Origin: Lutjanus erythropterus
Lineage: Eukaryota; Chordata; Actinopteri; Lutjaniformes; Lutjanidae
Assembly: GCA_020091685.1 (NCBI GenBank)
Contig: CM034595.1
Location: 16,798,025-16,862,024, forward strand
Length of the DNA stretch: 64,000 nt
Direction: 5' to 3'
Positions within the stretch are counted from its first letter, which is position 1; the number at the start of each line of letters is the position of its first letter. Positions 11,801 to 23,224 of this stretch are shown one piece after another. A model generated the notes under the pieces. That model worked only from the letters and a program-made list of their open reading frames with translations. It had not been told where the DNA came from and made no database searches. A program made the translations under genes and the position numbers.

Positions 11801-14703
11801 GTCCTGGAGCACAAGGAGGAACACCATGAGGAATGAAAGACAGCACAAAACATGAGGCTTTAGCTGTTACAGGTGGTGGACTGAGTGAAAACCAGGGTTT
11901 TTAAACTGGACGACTGACGAAGTGAAGGCGAGCTGAGTGCTGCTGAGCGTGGAAGGAGCAGAGCTAGGAGGAGCCAGGAGAGCGGAGAGGGAAAACCATG
12001 CCCACAAGACAGACAGACAGGAGAAACAGGAGACACAGGGGGAGCAGGAAAACAGACAAGCCTTACAAGCCATGACAAGCCTTACAAGAGACATTGTGTT
12101 GTTGTTGTGTAGTTGTAGAATGAAATGTAAAACTGGACTGATCCAGGGTATGTGCAGCTTTTCTTTTGGTTTGTTTTTATCTTCATAAAGTAGGTCATAG
12201 TTTGCTTTTCTTTCCAGGCAGCTGACCATGACCACACCCATCTCTGTTGTCAGCGCTTTCACTGACTTAAGTTGGAGTCCACCTACACAAGACACACCAG
12301 GGTAAGATTAAACCTACAGCTGGCACACATACCACCATATGTTGTTCTGTGACGTGTCTTTGTCAGTCTGTGTCTCACTTTACTCCAAAGCCTAGTGTAG
12401 GATTTTTTACAAGCAGCTAGCTGAGCATTTCAGTCTGTTTCGTCATAACATTTATTTTTCTGACATGCAATCCTGAATTTGTCTGTAAGATTACAGCTGC
12501 ATCATTCTTGTTGCTTTACATTTGTGTAATGCAGCTTATCTTAAGGGAAAGGTTTACTTTTGAACTTTTTATTGCACTCCACACAGCTACAGTGCAAACT
12601 GATGTATCTTTACATCTATGTTAAAGGAACGATGTGTAATATTTGAATATTTGTTAAGTTTTAAAATGTTCTAAAATTGAACTAGCATTATTAACTGAAT
12701 ATGAAGAACAGTTATGACATTATGTCACAGATATCTGTGCATTGTGTCACAGAGATATATACTGAAGTTAGCATGGTAACCAGGTAACGAGGTGGTAGTC
12801 TGATCCCCCTGTAGATTCAGGTGGGAGATATATGCTTTTTAGTTTAAGAAATAAATCTCACAAAATGTAAAGAAGTGATATATTCTTACACCTAATGTCT
12901 GCAATAAACCATACATCTTCTAAATTCAAGTTTCTCTCTTTTACTTACTAAGATGATCTTGTCCGTAAAACACAATTAAAACTCAACAGAAACTAAACAA
13001 AAGTCACAGTTGTTCAACAACTGACAATTCTGGTTTGGTTGAAATAAATCCTTAATCCACTGTGTTAGATGTGGAAATATTCGGGTTCCTTGCATCACCC
13101 CTGGAGTCAGAGTCCTGTTCAGAGCTGTTGCAAATCACCTCCCTGTTGTCCAGTTGGCCCCCACCCCCTTAGCTTAAGAATTAACACACTAATTATGATA
13201 AAAGTCACACAAATGTCTAATAGGATAAAATGATGAAGTGATGACATTTTATTTCCAAAAGATCAAAGGTCTAATGTTCAGCTCTCTATCAGTCCTCTGT
13301 ACTCCTCTGCAAAAACAGTTGACAGCACAGTAAAAATAGAAGACAGCATGTTTCTCACTGGAAAGTGTTCATTGGAATCATACTTAATACCTTTATATTA
13401 AATTCATGCAGTCATTGCTACATATTATATGAGTCTGGACAGACATGGATGTAACTTGCAATGTGCCTGGTTCACAAAAGCAGACAACTATGAGGCAATA
13501 ATTCTATTTACATGTTACACCTTTAAGCAAGAGGGTTGTAGATCCAGTAAACTGACCTGATATAATGGGAATTCATTTTTCTTTGCTGGTTTTGTTCCTC
13601 TGTTTCTCACCAGCTTTACAACTGCATCCTTCAATGATAACATCACCTCAACCACCCTAGAATACGACTACGCTGACTACCTTGATTTCCTTGAAGATGT
13701 CGAGGTGTGCAAGTATGAGCGTCATGGAGCCACTTTTCTTCCAGCCCTTTACTCCATTTTCTTCCTCTTGGGCCTTCTGGGTAACTCTCTGGTCATCTGG
13801 GTCATCACCTGTGGGGTGCGACTCCGCAGCATGACCGACGTGTGCCTCTTGAACTTGGCTGTTGCTGACCTGCTCCTGGTGTGTTCCCTTCCCTTCCTCG
13901 CCCACCAAGCTCGAGACCAATGGCTGTTTGGGGATGGTATGTGCAAAATAGTCCTGGGTATTTACTACATTTCTTTTTACTGTGGGATCTTCTTCATCAG
14001 TCTAATGAGCATTGACCGATACTTGGCTGTAGTACACGCTGTTTATGCTATGAGAGCACGGACGAGGTCCTTTGGAATAATTGCAGCTACTGTAACGTGG
14101 CTGGCTGGTTTTTTGGCTTCTTTCCCTGATGTGATATTTCTCAAACAGCAGACTGTTGTTAATGGGTCTGATTTCTGCTTCCCTGAATTTCCAAAAAAAT
14201 TGGATGGTCCGAACTCTCATTTCTGGAGGGTCTTCAGCCTTTTTAAAATGAACATTATGGGCCTGTTTGTCCCAGTTATCATCATGGGATTCTGCTACTC
14301 CCAGATCATCTGGCGACTGCTGAACAGCCAGTCATCAAAGAGACAGGCCATCCGTTTAGTTCTCACCGTGGTGGCTGTTTTCTTCTGTTGCTGGGTCCCC
14401 TACAACATCACATCATTCTTCAAAGCACTGGAGCTACTGGACATCTACGCAGAATGTGAAAGCAGCAAAGCCATCAGACTGGCTTTACAGGTCACGGAGG
14501 CCATTGCCTACTCTCACAGCTGCCTGAACCCCATCCTGTACGTCTTTGTTGGGGAGAAGTTTAGGAGGCACCTGCTCAGGTTGATAAACAAGACTCCATG
14601 CAGACTGTGCCAGGTGATCAAGGTCTACATGCCTCAGGACAGAATTGCAGGCTCAGTCTACTCTCAGACCACCAGCCTTGATGAAAGGAGCACCGTTGTG
14701 TGA
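8839..14703 (+). CDS. Chemokine receptor 2 (CCR2/3/4/5-like class A GPCR)
   Basis: Basic form: exon 8839-8882 joined to 13614-14703, giving 377 aa; with the optional exon 12218-12301 it is 405 aa. It is a Gi-coupled chemokine receptor of leukocytes by family. In the 377-aa numbering: sequons at N5 and N11; an acidic Tyr-rich stretch (EYDYADYLDFLEDVE) before Cys47, the usual chemokine-binding and sulfation region; ECL1 WLFG at 118-121; TM3 Cys125; DRY at 149-151 then LAVVHAV; ECL2 Cys203; CWVPYN at 274-279; ECL3 Cys296; NPILY at 320-324; GEKFRRHL helix 8; tail with SVYSQTTS, resembling CCR2/CCR5 tails. All key residues are intact. The exact orthologue is uncertain; fish CCRs expanded separately. 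Confidence 0.92.
8883..12217 (+). other. Receptor 2 intron with repeats
   Basis: A 3.3-kb intron with no convincing coding exon. It contains two blocks at about 10395-10545 and 11045-11165 resembling a common teleost repeat rich in TACTTTTACTCAATACATTT-like text, with a degenerate tandem array between them. It also holds an imperfect duplication centred on CATATGGTTTT (about 11236-11275 and 11340-11375) and a short GGCTTAGTGGTTAGCACTAT segment near 11517, of a type seen in fish repeats. Confidence 0.5.
10555..10985. repeat. Degenerate tandem array, units like ACAAGACAAAAATGATGTA
   Basis: About 430 bases consist of diverged, unequal-length repeats of ACAAGACAAAAATGATGTA-type units. They give spurious open frames on the minus strand. 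The array sits between two repeat-like blocks in the receptor 2 intron, suggesting expansion inside a transposon-derived sequence. Confidence 0.75.
12218..12301 (+). CDS. Receptor 2 optional exon (84 nt, frame-neutral)
   Basis: Bounded by the strong acceptor TTTTCTTTCCAG (ending 12217) and a donor GG|GTAAGA at 12302. Its length, 84, is a multiple of three, and both edges are phase 2, so it can be skipped or included between 8839-8882 and 13614. It also contains its own ATG at 12228 in CTGACCATGACC context, in the same frame. Transcripts starting or spliced here would give the N-terminus MTTPISVVSAFTDLSWSPP. Translation of the included form adds 28 residues. Existence of the exon is inferred from splice sites and phase, not from transcripts. 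Confidence 0.55.
12302..13613 (+). other. Receptor 2 second intron
   Basis: No coding sequence seen. A segment beginning TTAAAGGAACGATGTGTAAT near 12622 resembles the ends of short fish transposons, but a convincing partner end was not established. The intron ends in TTTCTCACCAG at 13603-13613. Confidence 0.5.
13614..14703 (+). CDS. Receptor 2 main coding exon
   Basis: Starts after the acceptor CTCACCAG with one base completing the split codon. It then runs open through 30 codons of extracellular N-terminus and all seven helices to TGA at 14701-14703. Reading only from the first internal ATG or GTG would remove the acidic ligand-binding N-terminus, so the upstream exon is needed. Confidence 0.93.
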
Positions 14704-15850
14704 AGTGGGGGAAGGTGGGATTTGGTTGTGTGCCATCACCACAAATTTCTTGTGAAGTCAAAACTTTTTATATATCAGAAGTGAGCATTAAGATAGTGGT
14801 TTTCCAGTGGTTCTTTGTAGTGTTAAGGTGCAACATAGTACTGCTATTGTGCAGAAAACCTTTTAAGCCCCTAAATGGGTCCTTAGAGGTTCTCTATAGA
14901 TGCTTCAGCTTAGTTTAGATTAGTTGGAGAAAGAATAAAAAATGTGTACATGTGTACGTATTAGGTGTATTTTCCCCCTAAAATGTGATAGATTTTTACA
15001 GTCAATTGAGTTACTTAAGCTACTGTATTGGAAAGGTCAAGAGGTCAGGGATAGATCTCTGACAGTCAAAGTCATCCCATGATCAAATAGAGACTTGACA
15101 TTGGACAACATCAACGTACATAGCAATCATCATTGCATATACATATGAGACAAAAATACCAAAGAAAATAAATAAGTATACATTTATTTGACTTTTTAAA
15201 AAATAGTTTCTTTATATTTTTTTCCAGTTTATATAGATAAATGTATAAGTGTGTTATAGTGTTGTTGCTACTGGCTGGGTTTCCCTTTTCAAGTGCAATT
15301 TTAGAAAATGTATATATAGCAAATGATACAAATTTTAATATGATATAAACTCGTCAGTTTTATTACTGCGGTAGCATTCTGATAATGAATCAACTGCAAG
15401 GGCCAATTCTGTGCCTTACGCATTGTTGGAGGATCTGCTCTCTCTACGGGCCTCAGTGCAACTGCAGCACCTGCACAGTGTATATTTACACACCTGCATA
15501 TAGACCGAAAGAACCAAAGAAGTAGTTAGTGTTATTTAGCACATTTTGCAGTATGCAGGTTATTTGAGGATTGATGTGTCTTAAAGAATACATGAAAGTA
15601 CATGTGAATCAATTTGACAAGCCTGATCTTTATGGTCTCATGATATTTTAATAGTCTTATGCAAGCAAACACAGTGTACCTTATGATTTGTAACCATACA
15701 TTAATGTATTTTTATACTTTTATATGTTTTATAGACTATAAGAATGAATATGTAGAATTGTACTGTAAATATGTTTTGGATTCTTGCAATTTTTTTAAAT
15801 TATATATATAGATATTGTTTAGAATTAAAGTTTGTTTTCACCTTTTAATC
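14704..15850 (+). other. Probable 3' UTR of receptor 2
   Basis: AT-rich sequence with an AATAAA at 14934-14939 and an ATTAAA at 15824-15829. These would give short (about 0.25 kb) or long (about 1.15 kb) 3' UTRs. Several ATTTA pentamers in the long version could confer instability, as in many immune transcripts. Confidence 0.45.
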
Positions 15851-17350
15851 ACATGCTGCTGGCTGAAACTAAGTGAGAAACTGTGTCAACATGAACATCT
15901 GTCAACAACGTCAGCGTTAGAAACCTCAGCAGCCTCATTTAATCATCAACTACCAATAGACACAGTAGGTGTACTGCAACAAACCAGAACCTAACTTGAC
16001 CACTTCCTTGTTTTAATCAGTGGAAGCACAGCTGCAAAACAAATATTGTCTTTTATTTGCACATGATGGCCATAACTTGCGTCAGTTTTGCGTCTGACAC
16101 TGGTGCACAGCAAAAGGTTCACGGTGCAGGCAACCTTTTTGCAAGTTTCATATCATTTGTAGCAGCAGCTATACAACTCCTAACCTCATCCTCAAGAAAA
16201 CCACAACCTGAAAGGGGAAGTTGTGTATAGTTGTTTAACCTTTGCAGTCTCTGTGCACAAATGAATGTCACTGTCAAAGTTTGCAAATATTTTTGCAATA
16301 TTTCTACTCTACAGTCTATTAATCAGCATTTCCTAAAACATGCACGTTCAAACGTCTAAGTTGATGGGTATGATGATGTGATAAATCTGTTGCCATGTTC
16401 ATATGTGCATGGAGTAGTTTTACTGAATCATTACACTTATTAACCACCATTTCAATCAATGTACAGATAAAGTTATTCATTAGACACGTCAGGCATTTTA
16501 GATTTATATCATCTATGGTATCTGAAAATCAGTGTCCGTGCAGAAAGTTCAGCTCAGTTAGAATCTGTGCTGTGGTGACTCACTCAAAGATAAAACAATG
16601 ACATCACTCATGAGTCAAAGACAGGATTCTGTTTCTGAAGTAGGCCAACATTTCCTGAAGAAATCAGCAAGATTTAAATTGCATTTTTTTCTTTTTGTAG
16701 TGATTCAGTATAGATCTTTTATAAAGTTGGGTGACTCGAGACAGATAAACTTATGAAGATTTTTTAAAGAATTGCAGAAACTGAAAGAGCAGAGGCCGAA
16801 AAAACCTGACATTTAGTTTCCAGCGGGACAAGATCTACAAACACCAAACCCTACACTTCCCATAATACAACTAGATAGTGTCTTTCATTAGACCTTCCAT
16901 TTCTGGTAAATGATCAAGCCTTTTTTTCCATTTTTCCCTTGTATTTTATTCAGTCCTGAATAGAAAACATCATACTGAGCAGTTTCTGCTGCTTGCTGTT
17001 TTTGCTCTCACACATATAGATTTTTGTATGTTAACATAAAGTTACCTGTCTAAGTGTCATATTACGCTATTGCCATTTTTCAATAAAATTGCTCCATTAA
17101 GATACCCCAAATATTTGATTAATTGTTTTTTCTGTACACTGATGTGTTCTGATTGTATTTTTGCATGTACCTCCTTTGTCCTTTGTGTCTTATATTTTTG
17201 CCCCTTTTATAACTTTATTATTATTATTATTATTATTGTCTTAGCATGGCCATCAGTAAGACAGGGACACTGATTCTACTGTAGTTTTGTGACTCCCAGT
17301 TCTGCACATTCTAGACTCATTCATGAATGTGTACTTGCTGTATGGTTACA
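15850..17350. other. Intergenic DNA, no gene seen
   Basis: AT-rich, with an ATT trinucleotide run near 17216-17237 and short meaningless open frames. Confidence 0.5.
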
Positions 17351-17351
17351 A

Positions 17352-17697
17352 ATTAAATTAAAGCTGCAAACAGCGGTGATTGGACCCTTGCACCCCTTTG
17401 CATGCTGGGACGTGCGACAGGTGTTGCCTCATTGCTGGACACTGGCCAGTCAACAAGGCTTGAATTTTTAGGTGTTTTGGGCAACTCAGGGAAGAGTTCA
17501 TGTGTCAGTTAGATGGCGCTATAGAACACCCACTGATTATATGGCAAGTTCCAGTATAGCAAGTGTAGACCACGCCGTGAAAAAAAAGTTTTGTCATGTA
17601 ATTCAAATTGTTACACCAGGCTTACTTCCTGTTGTCAGTAGGTGGTACTGTGATTATGACCCCTGACTGGCATGTCGTTGTCATCAGACTGGGACTC
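17352..17697. repeat. Interspersed repeat resembling a common teleost family
   Basis: Contains AAAGCTGCAAACAGCGGTGA, then CACCCCTTTGCATGCTGGGA, GGCGCTATAGAACACCC and CTTACTTCCTGTTG, a series of blocks I recognise from repeats scattered through many fish genomes. Its end abuts the receptor pseudogene fragment. The family name cannot be given without a repeat database. Confidence 0.5.
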
Positions 17698-17823
17698 TAC
17701 GCAGACTGTGAAAGCAACAAAACCATCAGATAAGCTTTACACGTCACTGAAGCTGTTGCCTACTTCCACATCAACCTCAACCCCATCCTGTGCATGCTTG
17801 TTGGAGAGAAGCTCAGATGGCAC
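17698..17823 (+). pseudogene. Chemokine receptor TM7 fragment (dead copy of receptor 2 type)
   Basis: The 126 bases align codon by codon with receptor 2 around ECL3-TM7. In frame they read YADCESNKTIR, stop (TAA 17731-17733), ALHVTEAVAYFHINLNPIL, then LVGEKLRWH, against receptor 2 YAECESSKAIRLALQVTEAIAYSHSCLNPIL and VGEKFRRH. The stop and the absence of the other helices show it is non-functional. It starts directly at the end of an interspersed repeat and stops after helix 8. It is most likely the remnant of a third tandem receptor. Confidence 0.85.
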
Positions 17824-18261
17824 AAGTGTATTATTTTATCTGATGCTGTGACCTGCACCTCTACTCATGCCTGTACACTACATTAACTTTCAAATAATAT
17901 TGAATAGTGCAAGATTTCCAGGTGATGCATTTTTTATATGTTGTGTTGTAATGATGTGTAAATGATTTCTTTAATGATTAATAATAATAATTTTAAGCAT
18001 TCCTATGCATACAGTAATAACACTGCAACAGAAATCATTAACATTTAAGCTGAAAGACTAAAAACTGTAGTCAGAAACACAACAGGAAAATTCTCATGCA
18101 GCCTCAAAAATGAACATAAAGTTAACTAACAATGATGCAAAGTTGTCTCAAACACTGAACATTTTAACATTATGCTGGTTGGATTTGTTGCAGTGCTGTT
18201 GTATTAAGCTGCATTGAATTTTGATGGGTGTACCTCATTGTCTGCATTACATCTGCTCTGT

Positions 18262-18470
18262 GCAGTGGTGGACAGTAATGAAGTACATTTACTTGAGTAC
18301 TGTACTTAAGTACATTTTTTGAGTATCTGTACTTTACTTGAGTATTTGTTTTATTGGAAACTTATGACTTTTGCTCCACTACATTTCAAAGACAAATATT
18401 GTACTTTTGACCCCACTACATTTCTAGGAAGGTTGCTGTTACTTGTTACTTTTAGGCTAAGCACTGCTTT
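18262..18470. repeat. Interspersed repeat (TACTTGAGTACTGTACTTAAGTAC type)
   Basis: Contains TGGACAGTAATGAAGTACAT, TTACTTGAGTACTGTACTTA, CTTTACTTGAGTATTTG and CTCCACTACATTTC blocks, the signature of a very common teleost repeat. The blocks in the receptor 2 intron look like decayed relatives. Confidence 0.6.
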
Positions 18471-18499
18471 GAAGTCAGCCGTTGCTGTTTTTAAAATGC

Positions 18500-20330
18500 C
18501 ACTGTGTTTCTTTCAGAAGGAAAAAAATAACAGTACCTGCTCTCAACTAGGATTGATGTAAAAGCAGAAATATGCCATCCAGGCACATTCTGTAACAAGC
18601 GCAAGCAAACTCTGCCTCTTTCATTCAAAAAAAAAAAAAAATGCTGCAATGGTGACAACAGGAGAAAGACAAAATTAAATCTCAAGATGTTATTATAATT
18701 AGAAAAAGGGAAATAATTTTAGGTAGGCTTTTATGATGGATTGTTTTATTAATTAATGTATACATTGCCCCAGAAGCCAGAAAGAAATCTCAATTATTTA
18801 ACAGACTCGGAGAACCCCTTACAATCGGCTTCAATCTTGTCCACCTTAAGTCATCGTATCTAAAAAACAAAGAAAAACTAAGGATATTGTGTCTGATCTG
18901 AGGTGTTTGATTTACCTGCCAACTGCTTTTTGAGGAGATTAGCAGCTCTTTCCTTTCCTCTGAATCATCCTGTGAACAAAAAAAAAAAAAAAAAGTTATC
19001 CTCAGTGAGGATGCATCGTTTTACAGCCAAAATTGATGTACTTATGTATATTTGTTACAGGTTTACTCATGAATGTCAAACAGCTCACCCATGCATGTTT
19101 GCTGACTAAACCTGCTTCAGCGTAGTGTCAAGCTTAAAATTAGGGTGAAGCAAAAGACTTTTTATCTTACCTTTGCAGCTCATAACTAACACTAGAGATT
19201 CAGTGCCAATTAACATCATTTCGCTGCCACTGTAAAACAAAGCCTACAGTACAATTGCTAAATTAGCTGAGACAAGCTGTAATTTCAAGTTTAGTCTTGT
19301 CTAAAAGCTATTTCTTGTAAAATAGTTATTAGCTGTTGCAAATAAAACAAAGCAAAAATAGTAATCACCAAGTATGGTTTTGGCTAACTGATTAAAACAT
19401 GTACATGTACAAACTTATGTACAGTAATTTAAAGATGGAAAACAGGGGAGGCTGACATGCGAGACATGTCAAGGGCTTTGACCTTACGTTACGTTAAGTT
19501 ACTCCATTTTATTCACTATTTTTTTTTAAAAAAGGGAACACACTACTCCTTGTCCCAACCCCCAAATTAATTGATTAATTGAGTTTGTTAAATACAATGC
19601 CTAGAAAATGGTGTAATGGCACATTAAATTCAAGATGGCTGACTTCCTGTTTGAATGTCCACACATGATACACATGCCTATTGATTTTCGTAGATGAAAT
19701 GAACTGGCATGTTAACTTCATTGAAATTTTTTGGGGGGCACTAAAGAGCCATTTTGCCACGCCCTTTGAGAGACCCATGAAATATGTTATTTTTCACTGA
19801 TGCGTGTGCCAAGTTTCATACATCGTTGAGCATGTTTAGGCCCTCAAAAACACTGTTCATTTGGGCAAAGAAAGAAATGAAAAATAAATCTTTCAGTACT
19901 TGAGACTTGCGTCAGAGTATATATGGTGATACAGGTGTTAGTCACGGCCACAGAGCTCAGCTGGAGAACCTTGAGCAAACAGAGGAACACACACGAGTTT
20001 AGTGTGATCATTTTGGGCAGTTTCTCCAGAGAGCAGTTCATTTCTCATCTGTCTAAACAGACACACACAGGGATGCATAGCTCCTAGTGCATGTAATCAT
20101 CAATGCTTTTAGATAATTTAAGGGATATTTCATATGTTTAACACAGGACACTGATTTTTCTTTCAGAACCAATTTTTTTTTTTTCTTTGGTTAAATGTTG
20201 TGACCCAAGAGAACAACTCAGGATTCAATGAACACAGTTTGGATGAAACTGTATTCGGCATCACTGAGAGCACAGTTTGACTCTACTTTACCCATAATTC
20301 AGATCTTCCAATCAGAAATACAGGCTTTGA
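18500..20330. other. Intergenic DNA, repeat-like in part
   Basis: No gene. The block at about 19620-19830 (AAGATGGCTGACTTCCTGTT and following text) resembles another part of the repeat family seen at 17.4-17.7 kb. Confidence 0.4.
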
Positions 20331-20332
20331 GA

Positions 20333-20764
20333 CAGTGTTGCCAGATGTATGATAATTATCAGATTTGTATCATAATTTTAACAACTCTACAATATATGAT
20401 AGTTCCGAAAAAAAGTCCAAACCTATGACAATTTTTACATTTTCATAAACCTACAATGAAAACTGATCAAGCAGCTGGTAGGGCAGAGAGACTGGGCACA
20501 GTCTGGGGCTTTTATTTTGATGGGTAAGAACAGAAGGAGTGGTTTTGTAATGGGCTGCCATCAGTTCTGTGTAAAGCCATTGCGATCTTGTTCAGACGAC
20601 GGAGCCTCCATGTAATGCAGTGCATGTGACATAGTTTTTACTGTTCACTGGTAGTATCCTGGCCTCCTCCCAGGTCGTCCCTACATATATGACAATTTTT
20701 GATAAAATAGGACCATTTTTAAGTCACTGTATGATATAACTGTATTTTGCTTCTGGCAACACTG
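20333..20764. mobile_element. Foldback/MITE-like element, ends CAGTGTTGCCA
   Basis: The left end starts CAGTGTTGCCAGATGTATGA and the right end is its approximate reverse complement, ending TTCTGGCAACACTG. Similarity continues inward for roughly 80-100 bases (TATGACAATTTTT lies at the inner edge of both arms). No transposase lies inside. It looks like a non-autonomous DNA transposon. Confidence 0.6.
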
Positions 20765-20938
20765 CAGTGAGACAATGTGATTTCTGTGATGACTGAGAAA
20801 GAGTGTCATCTTTATTCCGTCACATCCGTACATACAGTACATTTGGTGAAATGAAATGCAGCAGTGCCACCTGTGACTGGCTCTTATCAGTACAGTTTCC
20901 CGCATGGCTTTCTTCTAGAGTGAATAGTACAATCAAAC

Positions 20939-21100
20939 ATGGAAGTTATGGCTGATAGCATTAATCGTGTATGTGATGCATATAGACAATCTACATTATC
21001 AGAAAGGGAGAGTTTCCACTTCCAACTAACTTACTTAGGACAGCTGATGGATGAGCTGGATAAGAATAAGCGTTCAGGAGTCAGTGCTGGCAGGGACTAA
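20939..21100 (+). other. Short ORF of unknown nature (53 codons)
   Basis: ATG 20939 to TAA 21098-21100 reads a hydrophilic peptide beginning MEVMADSINRVCDAYRQSTL and containing SFHFQLTYLGQLMDELD. Its composition looks more like genuine coding than neighbouring random frames, but I recognise no family, and no splice partner is evident. It could be a transposon-derived relic next to the foldback element at 20333-20764. Confidence 0.25.
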
Positions 21101-22715
21101 AAGTTATGCCTATCAGACCAGAACTGGTGATGAGTGTCAAGGGAATCCCAACGAACAATGAAAGCTGCAAAAAAAAAGTTTTGACAGCATTAACTGGTTT
21201 GCAGAGGGTTACAGAAAATAGCAGAGGCGGTGTTACGGCACCTGAGAAACAGTCGAGAGAAGAAGGGATTTCATCTGAAAAAATGTTCATTTCAAAAGAG
21301 ACTTGGAGTGATGTATGACAAAAGGCTCCTCTTATCCCTCAGACAAAGCAAACCCTTTGGTTATTAAGAAAAAAAAATCTCACCCAGAAATAGCAGAGTA
21401 GATTCATTTTGATCCCAGATTGCATTTACCATTTTCATGTCTGGTGGTAGGACCCGGTGGATTGACATGTTATGGTAAGGTAAGGTAATTTATTTTTCAA
21501 AGTGTCATGCACCAAAAAAAAAGTGCCCAGCCTTCACAGGCTTATAAGACACTACAAACAACAAAACAAGACAAATCGGGAGCAAATATCAAAACACAAA
21601 GAGCAAAAGAAACAAAGGTACACTTCCTACATCACAACCAATCTTAAATCAAATACCGAGGACCAAATTCTTAGAATTGCATTCACATACCTTGAGCATA
21701 TCTTAACACATCAAATAAAAAGTCCCCTTGTGCGCTGCCGATAAGCGTTTAACAAAAATGTTATGAATGCTGTACCTGATCATATTATTTGGATTTGTGG
21801 TTCTTTTCTGAACTGGGGCAGAAAAATAAAAACATTACTTTTGTAAAAGGGCTATCTGATTCTTTTGAGACTCTTTCTCACTGATCAGACGCACCTGGTC
21901 AACATCATTTTTATTTATTTCTGTATTTATTTTTAGTGATAAGTCTATGTTTTAGTCAGCTTAAAATGTAACAGCACAATCACATTTCTGTACATAAAAT
22001 TCACTGGCTGGCTCTGATCCATCTTTATGATGATTCAGTTGTTTTTAATGCACTGTGGACACTTGGACTGTGAGGCTGTTTCTCCAGATTTTCTCTCTAT
22101 TTGAATTATTTGTAAGAGCGGCACATACGAGTCCCCTACGACCTGATGATGGACCATGTCAGTATACGCGAACAGGTGATAAATGCCTATTTTTATATCA
22201 GGGGGGTGGGGAGAGTTTACATACATCATGTGTGCAATCAAGGGGAAAAATGCACTTTATAACAGCTGCTACCCATCCACACGAATGCCTGTTTAAAAGT
22301 ATCATACTTTATAGTAAAGTCAGATTGAATTTTTTTTAAGAAACACGTTTATTTGTTTCAAGATTAGGTCTTTATCATTGTAATATCCACTTTCAAAATT
22401 AACTTTTATCAAATACCACAGGTAAAGTTTCATTTAACTCGGTGCTCCTATGTATCTACCCAGTGAAGAAAGGTCTTATCGAGAGAAACATTATATCAAG
22501 TTTGAGGGTATGAAATCTCCATCAGTGCCTCTTGCCAAGGATCCTCCAAGTGAAGATGTTGAGCTAAATCCACTCAGAAATTGGCCATGGTGTTTTTTAC
22601 CTGAACACATTTAGGCTGGCGTTTGAGGGCAGTCCCCTAAAATCATTCTTTGGTGTCTGGTTCCAGGATGAAGGGACAGCTCAGTATCAAAATCAAAAAT
22701 CTATATTTTGTCACG
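21100..22715. other. Intergenic DNA, no gene seen
   Basis: AT-rich text with poly(A)-like runs and short unsupported frames on both strands. Confidence 0.5.
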
Positions 22716-22718
22716 TCA

Positions 22719-23222
22719 TTTATCCATCTAGATTTTTTTGGTGTTAGTTGCAGAGTTTTGGATTTATAGACTGTAGAGATGTCTGCCTTCTTTTGCTTAT
22801 AATGGGAATGAAATGTGCTTGACTTGTGGTGTTCAAAGCAGCAAAAAATATATTTGAAAAACTCAATAGCAAAGTTTCTTTCCACAAATAATGACTTGGT
22901 AATCAAGATAATGCACAGACCTTGTTGTGAGCAGTTTCATGTAGGAACTCATTTCTTTCCACAGTAGAATCTGCTGGAACCACTTTCTTTCTAATAGACA
23001 GAAAATAGTTCCTACATGAAACTGCTCACAACAAGGTCTTTGAATTATCTTGAGAAATCAAGTCACGCTTTTTGGAAAGAGACACTGCTTGTGGGATTTT
23101 TCTTGGTGCTTTGAGCACCACAGACTGAGTGTCATTTAGTTCCATTACACTGCAGGCAGACATCTCTGTGATATCTTCAAAACTCTGCAACTCAAACCAA
23201 AACAATCTAGACAGGTAAATAG
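22719..23222. mobile_element. Long inverted-repeat (foldback) element
   Basis: Two arms of roughly 230 bases face each other around a central spacer of 57 bases. The innermost 32 bases (22918-22949 and 23007-23038) are perfectly complementary. Further out, AGTTGCAGAGTTTTG with GAGATGTCTG on the left matches its complement on the right with more differences. No ORF lies inside. Likely a non-autonomous DNA transposon or palindromic duplication. Confidence 0.8.
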
Positions 23223-23224
23223 CA

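Noticed and set aside
12622..13527. A possible transposon in the receptor 2 intron (TTAAAGGAACGATGTGTAAT start)
   Set aside because: The proposed right end (ACATGTTACACCTTTAAGC) matches too weakly by eye to call an element.
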